Shown: positions 15,676 to 25,844 of the stretch, piece by piece
Numbering within the stretch: the stretch's first letter is position 1
How the letters are laid out: the number at the start of each line of letters is the position of its first letter
NCBI RefSeq assembly: GCF_010915705.1
Contig: NZ_JAAIKE010000005.1
Coordinates: 1-64,000, forward strand
Direction: 5' to 3'
Origin: Pseudotabrizicola algicola
GTDB taxonomy: Bacteria > Pseudomonadota > Alphaproteobacteria > Rhodobacterales > Rhodobacteraceae
DNA length: 64,000 nt
The notes under the pieces: model-generated
Told to the model about the DNA's origin: nothing
The model's database searches: none
What the model saw: the letters and a program-made list of their open reading frames with translations, nothing else
Translations under genes and position numbers: made by a program

Positions 15676-17751
15676 CTAGTTCAGGTCTTTGAGCAGCCGG
15701 CCGTGGCGGCGCACTTCCGACAGCACGGCCCCGAAGGTGGCAAAGCCCTTGCCCTGCAGCATCGGCAGCAGCTTCAGGAAGGCATCGGCAGTGGCAATGG
15801 TATCGCCAATCGCCGTGTGCCGCGCTTCTTCGGGAATGGTGATTCCCAGACGGTGGGTCAGCGCATCGAGGCTGTGCACCTCATGCTGGCCAAAGATCAC
15901 CGCCGACAGCAGCACGGTATCCAGCGCCGGATTGTCAAAGCGCAGCCCAAGCCCGGGTTCCAGCCGCCGCAGGAATTCCATGTCAAAGGGCGCATTATGC
16001 GCCACCAGCACCGCCCCTTCGGCGAATTTGTGAAAAAGGGCGGCAACCTCTTCGACAAAGGGCGCATCCTGCACCATCGCCTCGGTGATTCCATGCACCT
16101 CGGTCGAGGACAGCGGAATCGGGCGGCGCGGATTCACCAGCGTGTTGAACACCTCGCCCTCGACCCGCCGCCCGTTCACGATGCGGACAGCGGCGATCTG
16201 CACGATCTCGTCCCCCTGCCCCGGCAACAGACCCGTGGTTTCGGTGTCGAACACCACATAGGTCAGATCGGGCAAGCGGGTATCTTGCACCTTGGCGCTG
16301 CGCGCCTTCGACAGAAGGTCGAAATCATAGACCACGGGCCGCGCGATCGGCTCGGGGCGGCGCACCACGCGGCGGGCCTGCGGAATCGGCAGGCACAGGC
16401 TGTTCTCGCCCGGCCCCGCCGCCTCGGGCCAGATTTCCGTGGCATGGCGCGCCAGCACCGCGCGGCGTGGCAGCGCCGAGATGCCGGGTTCCAGCGGCGC
16501 ATCCAGCCACCGCTCCAGTTGCGCCATGGGCAGCGCCGCGCCCGTCCAGATCAGCCGGATCAGCGCGCCCGTGCCATCCTCCTCGATGGTCAGACGGAAG
16601 GCGCGCGCCAGCCCTTCGCCCGCCATCGCCCCGGTCAGCCCCGCCAGCAGCGCGATCACCTCGAACCCGTTGCAGCGCAGCAAGAGCGCGTCGGCGCGGG
16701 TGTCGGCCCGCAGACCCTCGCGCTCCATCCGCGCCCGCAACCCGTCCAGCAGGTCCGACGCCCGCGCCATCGCCAAAGCCCAGCCGTCACCGCGCCCCTC
16801 GTCATGGCGGCGGCTGAGGTCGGTGACAGCGGCGGTCAGCGTCGCCACCTCCTCGCGCAGGGCAAGGTCCAGCTTGCCGGGGGCCGCTGCCCCTTCGGGG
16901 ATGGCCGCCATCAGCGTGGTCAGGTTTGCGGCAGGGCGGCGCACGCGGTCGAACACCTCGGCCAGCAGCGCCTCGCGGCGGGCGTGGAGCGCGTGGTCGG
17001 CGGTGACATCGCGCAGCGTCAGCACATAGCCCGGCACCGCACCATTATCGGCCGCCATCAGCCGCATCCGCGCCGACAGCACGCGGCTTCCGTTCAGCGT
17101 GGCGCACAGCAGGTCAGACGCCGCCTCGGGGTCACCCGTGGCGATCAGCCGCTCATGCGCGAGCCGGATCGGCCCGTCGCGCAAATAGTCGAACAGCCGC
17201 CGGTCAAGCCCCGGCGCCGCCGCGCCCGCGCCCATCAGGTCCACCGCCTGCCCGTTGTAAAAGGCCAGCGTATGATCGCCGGAACACAGCACCACCCCCG
17301 CATCGACATCCGAAAGCAGCGCCTCCAGCCGCGCCTTTTCCACCGTCAGCCGCGTCGTCTCGCGTGCCACGGCCTCGGCCAATGCGTTGCGGGTTTCCTG
17401 TAAGGTCATCGCCGCCGCCTTGGCCGCAGGTGCCAGATCTCCCAGATAGGCCGCAATCGTCGGGTCTATCGCGCCCGACACATCCGAATGGGCGCGCACG
17501 CGCAGCGCCCCGGCCAGGGAGTCGATCGGCTTGGCGACGTTCAGGTCGAACAGATACCAGACCCAGGCCACCACCCCCAGAATGACAAAGGCGGCCACAA
17601 CGCCGCCCTGCACAAAGGCATCGAAGGTCTCGGGAGAGCCAAGCCGCCGGTAGCCCAGCCCAAGGCCCACCATCAGCGCCACCAGCGCGGCGGCGGCAAG
17701 CCCCGCGAACAGCAGGAAAATCCGCAGCCGCAAGGACAAGCGCATCAGCAC
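15676..17751 (-). CDS. Membrane PAS/degenerate-kinase sensor fused to DEDDh 3'-5' exonuclease
   Basis: Encodes 691 aa (GTG 17751, GGAGG 8 nt upstream; an ATG lies at 17745). TM helices at about 10-33 and 48-70; a linker helix; a PAS-like domain (about 143-250, LLSDVDAGVVLCSGDHTLAFYNG); a helix pair at 257-315 that aligns in place with a kinase dimerisation domain but reads FDRVRRPAANL, with no phospho-accepting His; and a worn ATPase-like region (about 330-420). The last 190 residues form an intact DnaQ-type exonuclease with D502, E504, D590, H645 and D650 all present. It is the last gene of the acs operon, 3 nt after the response regulator. Known relatives are annotated as DNA polymerase III epsilon-like; replication proofreading is unlikely for a membrane protein. 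Confidence 0.85.
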   Translation of the reverse strand: MLMRLSLRLRIFLLFAGLAAAALVALMVGLGLGYRRLGSPETFDAFVQGGVVAAFVILGVVAWVWYLFDLNVAKPIDSLAGALRVRAHSDVSGAIDPTIAAYLGDLAPAAKAAAMTLQETRNALAEAVARETTRLTVEKARLEALLSDVDAGVVLCSGDHTLAFYNGQAVDLMGAGAAAPGLDRRLFDYLRDGPIRLAHERLIATGDPEAASDLLCATLNGSRVLSARMRLMAADNGAVPGYVLTLRDVTADHALHARREALLAEVFDRVRRPAANLTTLMAAIPEGAAAPGKLDLALREEVATLTAAVTDLSRRHDEGRGDGWALAMARASDLLDGLRARMEREGLRADTRADALLLRCNGFEVIALLAGLTGAMAGEGLARAFRLTIEEDGTGALIRLIWTGAALPMAQLERWLDAPLEPGISALPRRAVLARHATEIWPEAAGPGENSLCLPIPQARRVVRRPEPIARPVVYDFDLLSKARSAKVQDTRLPDLTYVVFDTETTGLLPGQGDEIVQIAAVRIVNGRRVEGEVFNTLVNPRRPIPLSSTEVHGITEAMVQDAPFVEEVAALFHKFAEGAVLVAHNAPFDMEFLRRLEPGLGLRFDNPALDTVLLSAVIFGQHEVHSLDALTHRLGITIPEEARHTAIGDTIATADAFLKLLPMLQGKGFATFGAVLSEVRRHGRLLKDLN

Positions 17752-17754
17752 CGC

Positions 17755-18147
17755 CTAGCCCTCCGTGACCAGCAGGCGGCGCACCTCTTCGCGCAATTCC
17801 TTCAGCTCGAATGGCTTCGAGATGAACCCGTCTGCCCCCAGCGCCAACCCCTTGCGCCGTTCGATCGCCGATCCGCGCGCCGTCATCATCAGGATCTTCA
17901 CATCGGCCAGCGTCGGGTCCAGCCGCACGCCCTGACAGATCTCGTAGCCCGACACCTCGGGCAGCATCACATCCAGCAGCACCAGATCGGGATGGGTCGC
18001 CTTGATCCGCGCCAGCGCCTCTGCCCCGTTGGCGATGCGGTCATGCTCATAGCCTTCGCGCGTCATCAGATAGTCGAGCGCAATGGCGATGTTGTCCTCG
18101 TCCTCGACCACAAGGACGCGGTGCCGTCTCCCCCCTTCGGCCGTCAT
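17755..18147 (-). CDS. Single-domain response regulator
   Basis: Encodes 130 aa, only a CheY-like receiver. The acidic pocket is VVEDED (around 13-18), the phospho-accepting Asp59 is in LVLLDVMLP, with T89 in MMTARG and K111 in ISKPFE. There is no output domain, so it must act through another protein. It lies between the two-TM protein and the sensor-exonuclease with gaps of 13 and 3 nt, pointing to that sensor or the cNMP/CBS protein as partner. Confidence 0.92.
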   Translation of the reverse strand: MTAEGGRRHRVLVVEDEDNIAIALDYLMTREGYEHDRIANGAEALARIKATHPDLVLLDVMLPEVSGYEICQGVRLDPTLADVKILMMTARGSAIERRKGLALGADGFISKPFELKELREEVRRLLVTEG

Positions 18148-18160
18148 CTCTGCCTCCTCC

Positions 18161-18682
18161 TCAGGCTGCCTTGCAGGCCGCCGCTTGAAACCCGTCCCCT
18201 TCGGGGGCGTTCACCCATTCGGCCCCCTGCAAGGTGCCCTCGTTTGTAATCTCGACGCCCTCGCTGACCAGCACCTGCCGGCGTCCGGCACAATCAATCA
18301 CCATCAAGGCATTTGTCACCGGCCGCCAGCGGCCGAAATTGAACAGCTTGGCCATCCGCAAGTCGGCATTGTTCGGATGCTGGGCAATGCCGCGCGTGTC
18401 CATCGCCACAAAGCGCGTGGTCAGCGGGGCAATCATGGTCCACGGCCGCAGCGCCATCACCTCGTCGGCCTTCCAGACCACCTCGACGCCTTCGGGGAGT
18501 TCCGCGCTGACGCGGTTGAACCAGTCATATTCCAGCCAGATCGTCGTGCCGATCAGGCCAAGCGCCGCCGCCGCAGAAACCGACCATTTCGGCAACCGCT
18601 GGCCAGAGAGTTTGCGCAAAAGATGCGCAAGCCCGCCAAGGGCAAACGCCGCGATCAGCGCCGCAATCAATTCAAAGGCCAT
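18161..18682 (-). CDS. Two-TM membrane protein of unknown function
   Basis: Encodes 173 aa. Hydrophobic segments lie at about residues 3-20 and 36-52; the remaining C-terminal part (about 55-173) is soluble and, if the N-terminus is inside, cytoplasmic. It has two Cys (in VIDCAGRR and AAACKAA). I recognise no family. It begins 3 nt after the cNMP/CBS/nucleotidyltransferase gene and precedes the response regulator, so it belongs to the acs operon and probably to its signalling module. Confidence 0.75.
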   Translation of the reverse strand: MAFELIAALIAAFALGGLAHLLRKLSGQRLPKWSVSAAAALGLIGTTIWLEYDWFNRVSAELPEGVEVVWKADEVMALRPWTMIAPLTTRFVAMDTRGIAQHPNNADLRMAKLFNFGRWRPVTNALMVIDCAGRRQVLVSEGVEITNEGTLQGAEWVNAPEGDGFQAAACKAA

Positions 18683-18685
18683 TCA

Positions 18686-20509
18686 TCAACTCCGGGCGCC
18701 GCGGGCCTGTCCCACGGCAGATTGCATGGTGCGCACCACCACAAAGGCATCGCGCAGGTGGCTTCGTTCGAAATCCGACATGTCGGAAGGGGCAAGGAAA
18801 TTGTCGGGCTTGCGCCCAGAGCGGACCAGCCGCGCCTGATTTTCCAGCCGCGTCTGCGCGATCAGGTCATAGGCTTCGATCAGGTCACGCGCGCCCGACT
18901 GGCTTATGACGCCCGCCGCCTCGGCTGCCTCCAGCCGCGCGCGGGTGTTCACCGGCTCCATCTGGCCGATCAGCGCATAGACGCGGCCAAGATCGACCAC
19001 CGGCACCACGCCGTTCAGCTTCATGTCGATATGGTTCTTGTAATCGCCTGACCGGATGGTCGCAAAGCCGCGCAGCAGGCCAAGGGGCGGCGTGTGCTTG
19101 AGGCTGTTGCTGATCATATGCGCGACAAAGATCGAATTGCGCGCCGCCATGTCCAGCGTCTCGCGCTGCAATTCGGTGAACAGGCTGGCTTGCCCGCCGA
19201 TGGGGCGCAGATCGAACATCACGCTCGACAACATCTGCGCCATCGGGTCGGGCGTATGCACCCATTTGTGGAAATAGCTGCGCCACACGCGCATCGGCTG
19301 GCACCATTGCAGGTTCGTCGCCATCATGTCGCCGGGGCAATAGACATAGCCGCAGGCATCCAGCCCGTCTGACACGATCTTGGCCAAGGCATGGAAATAG
19401 GCCATGTCCGCCTCGGTCGCGGCGTCGTCGATCATCAGGCAGTTGTCCTGATCGGAAACACCCGTCTGCTCCTGCCGACCCTGCGATCCGCAGGCCAGCC
19501 AAAGATAGGGCACCGGCGCGGGGCCAAGCTCTGCCTCGGCCATGCCCAGCAGGCGGCGCGTCACCGTGTCGGCGATATCGGTGATCAGACGCGTCACCAC
19601 CTCATGCGGGCTGTTGCCCCCCACCAGCTGCACCAGCAGGCGGGGAATCCGTGCGGTGACCGCCGCCATATCCGCCACGGTTTCCGCCGTGGCCGCATCG
19701 CGCACCAGTTGCGCCGAACTGACGGCCTGAAACCTCGTCAGGTCGGTCTGGGTGATGATGCCCACCAGACTCCCATCTTCGACCACCGGCAGATGGCCGA
19801 TCCGGCGCTCCAGCATGATATGCAAAATATCCGAGCCAAGCGAGTCGGGCCGCAGCGCCACCGGATCGGCGGTCATCACCTCGGCCACCGGCGTTGCGGG
19901 GTCGACCCCGTCGGCCAGCACCCTGCTGGTCATGTCGCGCGTGGTCACAATGCCCAGAAACTGCCCCTCCCGCACGACACCAAGGCACGAGACCCGCGCA
20001 TCGCGCATCTTCTGCGCCGCCATGCGGACCGTATCCTGCGGTCCCACCACCACCGGCTTGCGCGCCATCAGGTCGCCCACCTTTTGCGTGGTCAGATCGC
20101 CGCCACGGGCCTCGTGGCTGCGGCCCCGACTGAAAAACCGCTCGAAGGCAGGGGAATGGGCCAGCAGGCGGCGATACTCCGCAACCGGCAGCAAGAGCAG
20201 CACAGAGTCCTCGATCACCCGCGCATGGGTCACCGCCAGACCGTCCCGCGCCAGCCCGCGCTCGCCAAAGCTGTTGCGCGGTCCCAGCAACGAAATCACC
20301 TGACCCGAAGCATCCTGCACCTCAACAGAGCCGCGCTTGACAAGGTAAAGACCCTTCAGCGGCTCTCCGGCACGATAGACATCCTCTCCGGCGGCATATT
20401 CCCTGCGGCTGAAGGAAGTGGCGACCCGCGCCAATTCGTCCCGCGGCAGGGTATCATAGGGATGGACCGTTTCCAGAAAGCTGATGATCGTCTCAAGTCT
20501 GTGGTCCAT
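18686..20509 (-). CDS. cNMP-binding/CBS/DUF294 nucleotidyltransferase-like protein
   Basis: Encodes 607 aa. An N-terminal cyclic-nucleotide-binding fold (about 10-125, GLYLVKRGSVEV, LGPRNSFGERGL); two CBS domains (about 145-265) that usually bind adenine nucleotides; a GlnD-like nucleotidyltransferase core (DUF294) with GSQGRQEQ at 341-348 and the metal pair in SDQDN (352-356); and a helical C-terminal DUF294_C region. The catalytic motif looks intact. Family members sit beside acetate or solute symporters in many proteobacteria, with no proven substrate. The ATG at 20509 is chosen over a frame extending into the symporter gene. Confidence 0.88.
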   Translation of the reverse strand: MDHRLETIISFLETVHPYDTLPRDELARVATSFSRREYAAGEDVYRAGEPLKGLYLVKRGSVEVQDASGQVISLLGPRNSFGERGLARDGLAVTHARVIEDSVLLLLPVAEYRRLLAHSPAFERFFSRGRSHEARGGDLTTQKVGDLMARKPVVVGPQDTVRMAAQKMRDARVSCLGVVREGQFLGIVTTRDMTSRVLADGVDPATPVAEVMTADPVALRPDSLGSDILHIMLERRIGHLPVVEDGSLVGIITQTDLTRFQAVSSAQLVRDAATAETVADMAAVTARIPRLLVQLVGGNSPHEVVTRLITDIADTVTRRLLGMAEAELGPAPVPYLWLACGSQGRQEQTGVSDQDNCLMIDDAATEADMAYFHALAKIVSDGLDACGYVYCPGDMMATNLQWCQPMRVWRSYFHKWVHTPDPMAQMLSSVMFDLRPIGGQASLFTELQRETLDMAARNSIFVAHMISNSLKHTPPLGLLRGFATIRSGDYKNHIDMKLNGVVPVVDLGRVYALIGQMEPVNTRARLEAAEAAGVISQSGARDLIEAYDLIAQTRLENQARLVRSGRKPDNFLAPSDMSDFERSHLRDAFVVVRTMQSAVGQARGARS

Positions 20510-20565
20510 GAGCCTGATCCTTGTGAAGTCTCGCGCCCCCGGACGAACCGGGGGCGCGATAGGGC

Positions 20566-22512
20566 TTAGTGGGCCTGAGCCGCACCGGCGCCTTTCGGCA
20601 CACGGATCGACTGGATCAGGTCCTGCACGTCCTGCGGCGGTGCTTTCGTCATCATCGAGACCAGATAGGCGGTCGCGAAGTTCAGAAGCGCACCGATCGG
20701 GCCGAAGGCAGCCGGAGAGATACCCATGAAGTGGGCAGCCGGCGTGTTCGGCAGCAGGTTGGTGCCGGGGATGAAGAACCAGCCGAGGTAGAGGAAGATA
20801 TACACGGCGGTCGAGATCAGACCGACAAGCATACCCACGATCGCGCCTTCCTTGGTGACGACGGTCGAGAAGATCCCCATCATCAGCACGGGGAAGATCG
20901 TCGCAGCCGCCAGACCGAAGGCCAGTGCCACCACCTGCGCGGCAAAGCCGGGCGGGTTCAGACCAAGCCAGGTCGCCAGTGCGATGGCACCGGCCATCGA
21001 AATCCGCGCGGCCAGAAGCTCGCCCTTCTCGGTGATATTGGGCTTCAGGGCACCCTTGATCAGGTCGTGGCTGATGGCCGAGGAAATGGCCAGCAGCAGG
21101 CCCGCAGCGGTGGACAGAGCGGCAGCAAGGCCACCAGCAGCCACAAGGGCGATCACCCAACCCGGCAGAGCCGCGATCTCAGGGTTCGCAAGAACCATGA
21201 TGTCGTTGTTGACGGTGGTCAGTTCGTTGCCGACAAAGCCCTGTTCGGCCAAGGAACGGCCACCCAGATTGGTCTCTGCCAGAACGGCATCGCGTGCGGT
21301 GACAGCGGCGGCGACAGCGGCTTCCAACGGAGCCTTGTCAGCGTCGGCAGCAGCGGCAGCGAGGGCCGCGTTTGCATCGGCAACTGCCTTGTTGGCAGCC
21401 GTCAGCGGGGCAGGCTCGTTGAAGTACTGGATAAGGCCGTCACCGTTGCGGTCGGTGAACGCAAGCAGGCCGGTCTTTTCCCAGTTCCGGATCCAGGTCA
21501 GGTCCGGGTTGCTGTCGATTTCGGCAATCGACAGGGCGGGCTGGCTGAAGGTTTCACCCTGCACGGCACCCGGCCAGAAGGTCGTGGTGATGTTCAGACG
21601 CGCCATCGAGCCGACTGCCGGAGCAACCGTGTAGAGCAGCGCGATGAACACCAGTGCCCAGCCGGCCGAGATGCGGGCGTCGGACACTTTGGCAACGGTG
21701 AAGAAGCGGATGATCACGTGCGGCAGACCCGCGGTGCCGATCATCAGCGACATGGTCACAAGGAACATGTTGAGCATGTTCGAGGTGTCGGCGGTATAGG
21801 CGGCAAAGCCCAGATCCGTCACGACCTGATCCAGCTTGTCGAGGAAATAGGTCTCGCCGCCGGTCGGCGCATAGCCCCCGATCAGGCCCAGCTGCGGAAT
21901 GAAGTTCCCCGTCAGGCTGAGCGAGATGAAGATCGCGGGGACGGTGTAGGCCGAGATCAGAACGACATACTGCGCCACCTGCGTATAGGTGATGCCCTTC
22001 ATGCCGCCGAAAACGGCATAGGCGAACACCACGGCCGAGCCGATCAGAAGGCCGGTCGTGGTCGACACTTCGAGGAAGCGGGCAAAGGTCACGCCCACAC
22101 CCACCATCTGCCCGATAACATAGGTGATCGAGATCACCAGAAGGCAGATCACGGCCACCATGCGGGCCGAGGTGGAGTAGAAGCGGTCACCCACGAATTC
22201 CGGCACAGTGAACTTGCCGAACTTGCGCAGGTATGGGGCAAGGAGAAGCGCCAGCAGCACATAGCCGCCGGTCCAGCCCATCAGGAACACCGAGTTGTTG
22301 TAACCGCCAAAGGCGATCAGACCGGCCATCGAGATGAACGAAGCCGCCGACATCCAGTCGGCAGCGGTGGCCATGCCGTTGACGACAGGGCCGACGCCTT
22401 GTCCGGCAGCATAGAATTCTGCGGTTGATCCTGCGCGCGCCCAGATTGCGATACCGAAGTAGAGCGCAAAGGACATCGCGATGACGATGAGGTTAAGGGT
22501 AAACTGATCCAT
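20566..22512 (-). CDS. Sodium:solute symporter, acetate-permease-like (VC_2705 type)
   Basis: Encodes 648 aa with about 13 membrane helices of the SSS family. Typical stretches are STAEFYAAGQGVGPVVNGMATAADWMSAASF near the N-terminus and LVAAGGLAAALSTAAGLLLAISS later. Together with the DUF4212 partner this is the TIGR03648-like branch, predicted to import acetate or a similar short acid with Na+. Residues about 305-440 form a long extramembrane segment with an EF-hand-like DRNGDGLIQYFN loop (354-365) and an Ala-rich helix (371-415). The link to acs in the same operon supports acetate or another monocarboxylate as substrate. Confidence 0.9.
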   Translation of the reverse strand: MDQFTLNLIVIAMSFALYFGIAIWARAGSTAEFYAAGQGVGPVVNGMATAADWMSAASFISMAGLIAFGGYNNSVFLMGWTGGYVLLALLLAPYLRKFGKFTVPEFVGDRFYSTSARMVAVICLLVISITYVIGQMVGVGVTFARFLEVSTTTGLLIGSAVVFAYAVFGGMKGITYTQVAQYVVLISAYTVPAIFISLSLTGNFIPQLGLIGGYAPTGGETYFLDKLDQVVTDLGFAAYTADTSNMLNMFLVTMSLMIGTAGLPHVIIRFFTVAKVSDARISAGWALVFIALLYTVAPAVGSMARLNITTTFWPGAVQGETFSQPALSIAEIDSNPDLTWIRNWEKTGLLAFTDRNGDGLIQYFNEPAPLTAANKAVADANAALAAAAADADKAPLEAAVAAAVTARDAVLAETNLGGRSLAEQGFVGNELTTVNNDIMVLANPEIAALPGWVIALVAAGGLAAALSTAAGLLLAISSAISHDLIKGALKPNITEKGELLAARISMAGAIALATWLGLNPPGFAAQVVALAFGLAAATIFPVLMMGIFSTVVTKEGAIVGMLVGLISTAVYIFLYLGWFFIPGTNLLPNTPAAHFMGISPAAFGPIGALLNFATAYLVSMMTKAPPQDVQDLIQSIRVPKGAGAAQAH

Positions 22513-22523
22513 CTGTTCCCCCC

Positions 22524-22781
22524 TTACTCGTCAACGCCGAATTCTTTGTCGAGCTTGTTCATCTTCACCGCATAGGCGAAGATCAGCACGAGAAAGACAT
22601 AGATCGACCCGTTTTGCGCGAACCAGAAGCCAATGTCAGCGCCCCCGATCGAAATGCCCGAAAGGGCAGGCCGCAGAAGAATGCCAATGCCGAACGAGCA
22701 GGCGAACCAGATTGCGAGTGATATCCAGATCACCCGCAGGTTCGCTGCCCAATAGGCGCTGGACGATGATTTGTCCGCCAT
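22524..22781 (-). CDS. DUF4212 small subunit of the symporter
   Basis: Encodes 85 aa beginning MADKSSSSAYWAANLR. Two TM helices (about 15-37 and 50-70) and the ending VKMNKLDKEFGV match the DUF4212 (TIGR03647) family, which almost always precedes a VC_2705-type symporter. It is probably an accessory subunit. It ends 11 nt before the symporter start. The start is set by AGGGAG upstream of ATG 22781. Confidence 0.9.
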   Translation of the reverse strand: MADKSSSSAYWAANLRVIWISLAIWFACSFGIGILLRPALSGISIGGADIGFWFAQNGSIYVFLVLIFAYAVKMNKLDKEFGVDE

Positions 22782-22841
22782 GAAAGCTACTCCCTGAGTT
22801 TTTTTCCACACCCGCACCCCCTTGGGGATGCAGGCCCCCCT

Positions 22842-23513
22842 TCATCCCGCCGATACGCCGGAAACAATGTCTCCCAAGGCGGCACGGATCGCGGCGATCT
22901 CTCCCATCGCGTCGATCCGCTGCAACACCCCCTTGGCATCGTAATAGCTGATCAGCGGTGCCGTCTGTGCGTGGTAGGCCTTCAGCCTCTCCCGCACGGT
23001 TTCGGCGTTGTCGTCGGCGCGGCGCTTGAACGCCGTGCCGCCACATTTGTCACAAGTGCCCGCCACCGCAGGCTGCTTGAATTCGTCATGATACCCCTCG
23101 CCGCAACCGGCGCAGGTAAAGCGCCCCGCGACGCGGCCGACCATTGCCTCGTCATCCACATCAAGGCTGATCGCCGCCGTCACGCGCTGGCCCGCGTCGG
23201 CCAGAAGCGTATCGAGCGCGGCGGCCTGCCCGTCGGTGCGGGGAAAACCGTCAAGGATGATCCCGCGCGCAACATCCGGCTGGCGCAGACGGTCCTTCAG
23301 GATGGCCAGCACAATCTCGTCGCTGACAAGCCCGCCCGCCTCCATCACGGCCTTGGCCTGCAGCCCCGCCGCACTGCCCGAGGCAACCGCCGCGCGCAGC
23401 AGATCGCCCGTCGAAAGCTGGACCAGACCGAAGTCTTCTTCCAGCATCCGCGCCTGGGTGCCCTTGCCCGCACCGGGGGGGCCAAGCAGGATCAGAACCG
23501 TCGGAGAGGTCAT
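22842..23513 (-). CDS. adk: Adenylate kinase (zinc-lid type)
   Basis: Encodes 223 aa. It converts AMP + ATP to 2 ADP. The P-loop is LGPPGAGKGTQ near the N-terminus, followed by LSTGDLLRAAV and DGFPRT. The lid (about 125-160) has four cysteines (FTCAGCGEGYH and TCDKCGG), a zinc-binding lid. The start is ATG 23513, with AAGG 7 nt upstream lying inside the end of acs; a GTG at 23522 is the alternative. It follows acs by 11 nt, so it can recycle the AMP produced by acetate activation. A separate housekeeping adk in the ribosomal protein cluster is expected but is not in this window. Confidence 0.93.
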   Translation of the reverse strand: MTSPTVLILLGPPGAGKGTQARMLEEDFGLVQLSTGDLLRAAVASGSAAGLQAKAVMEAGGLVSDEIVLAILKDRLRQPDVARGIILDGFPRTDGQAAALDTLLADAGQRVTAAISLDVDDEAMVGRVAGRFTCAGCGEGYHDEFKQPAVAGTCDKCGGTAFKRRADDNAETVRERLKAYHAQTAPLISYYDAKGVLQRIDAMGEIAAIRAALGDIVSGVSAG

Positions 23514-23524
23514 GTCACGCACCT

Positions 23525-25489
<1,965 letters not shown>

Positions 25490-25844
25490 TTGAAATCTCC
25501 TCTTGCGCGGCCAGTTCGGGACCGGCCCTTCGTGACGCAGCGGCACGCCAAAGCACCGCAGGTCACACCTCAACCCAAGGCAAGTCTACTCCTTGGTCAA
25601 TTTTAATGTAACCCCTTTTGTTCAATAGATATTTCTGTAAATTAATTTTCCATCTTCATGTCAAATCTGAAAACTTCCGAAAAGTGACGAAAATTTGACA
25701 AGGGTTTTCAAGGTTCTGCCCGATCACGCACGGGTGAGGTGCGCGCAAGGTGCCGCCACGGGCGCAAAACGCCCGCCCCGCCCCTTTGGCTGCCTGTCAC
25801 GGAAGGGTGCAAACAGCGCCGCAAGGGCGCGAATCATGATGGCG
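25490..25844. promoter_or_regulatory. acs upstream region with AT-rich core and inverted repeats
   Basis: 355 bp without a gene, between sulP (stop at 25845) and acs. 25595-25715 is strikingly AT-rich for this genome. It contains TGTCAAAT (25659-25666) and its inverted copy ATTTGACA (25694-25701) separated by 27 bp, and CCAAGG (25575-25580) inverted as CCTTGG (25591-25596) across 10 bp. These are plausible regulator sites of the acs operon. I could not assign one clear -35/-10 pair. Confidence 0.5.

Noticed and set aside
15676..17751. Replicative DNA polymerase III epsilon subunit
   Set aside because: The exonuclease domain is similar, but the protein has two TM helices, a PAS-like domain and sits in an acetate operon, so it is not the proofreading subunit.
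18686..21160. 824-codon start for the cNMP/CBS gene
   Set aside because: The extra N-terminal part is read out of frame from the symporter gene; ATG 20509 gives the standard domain start.
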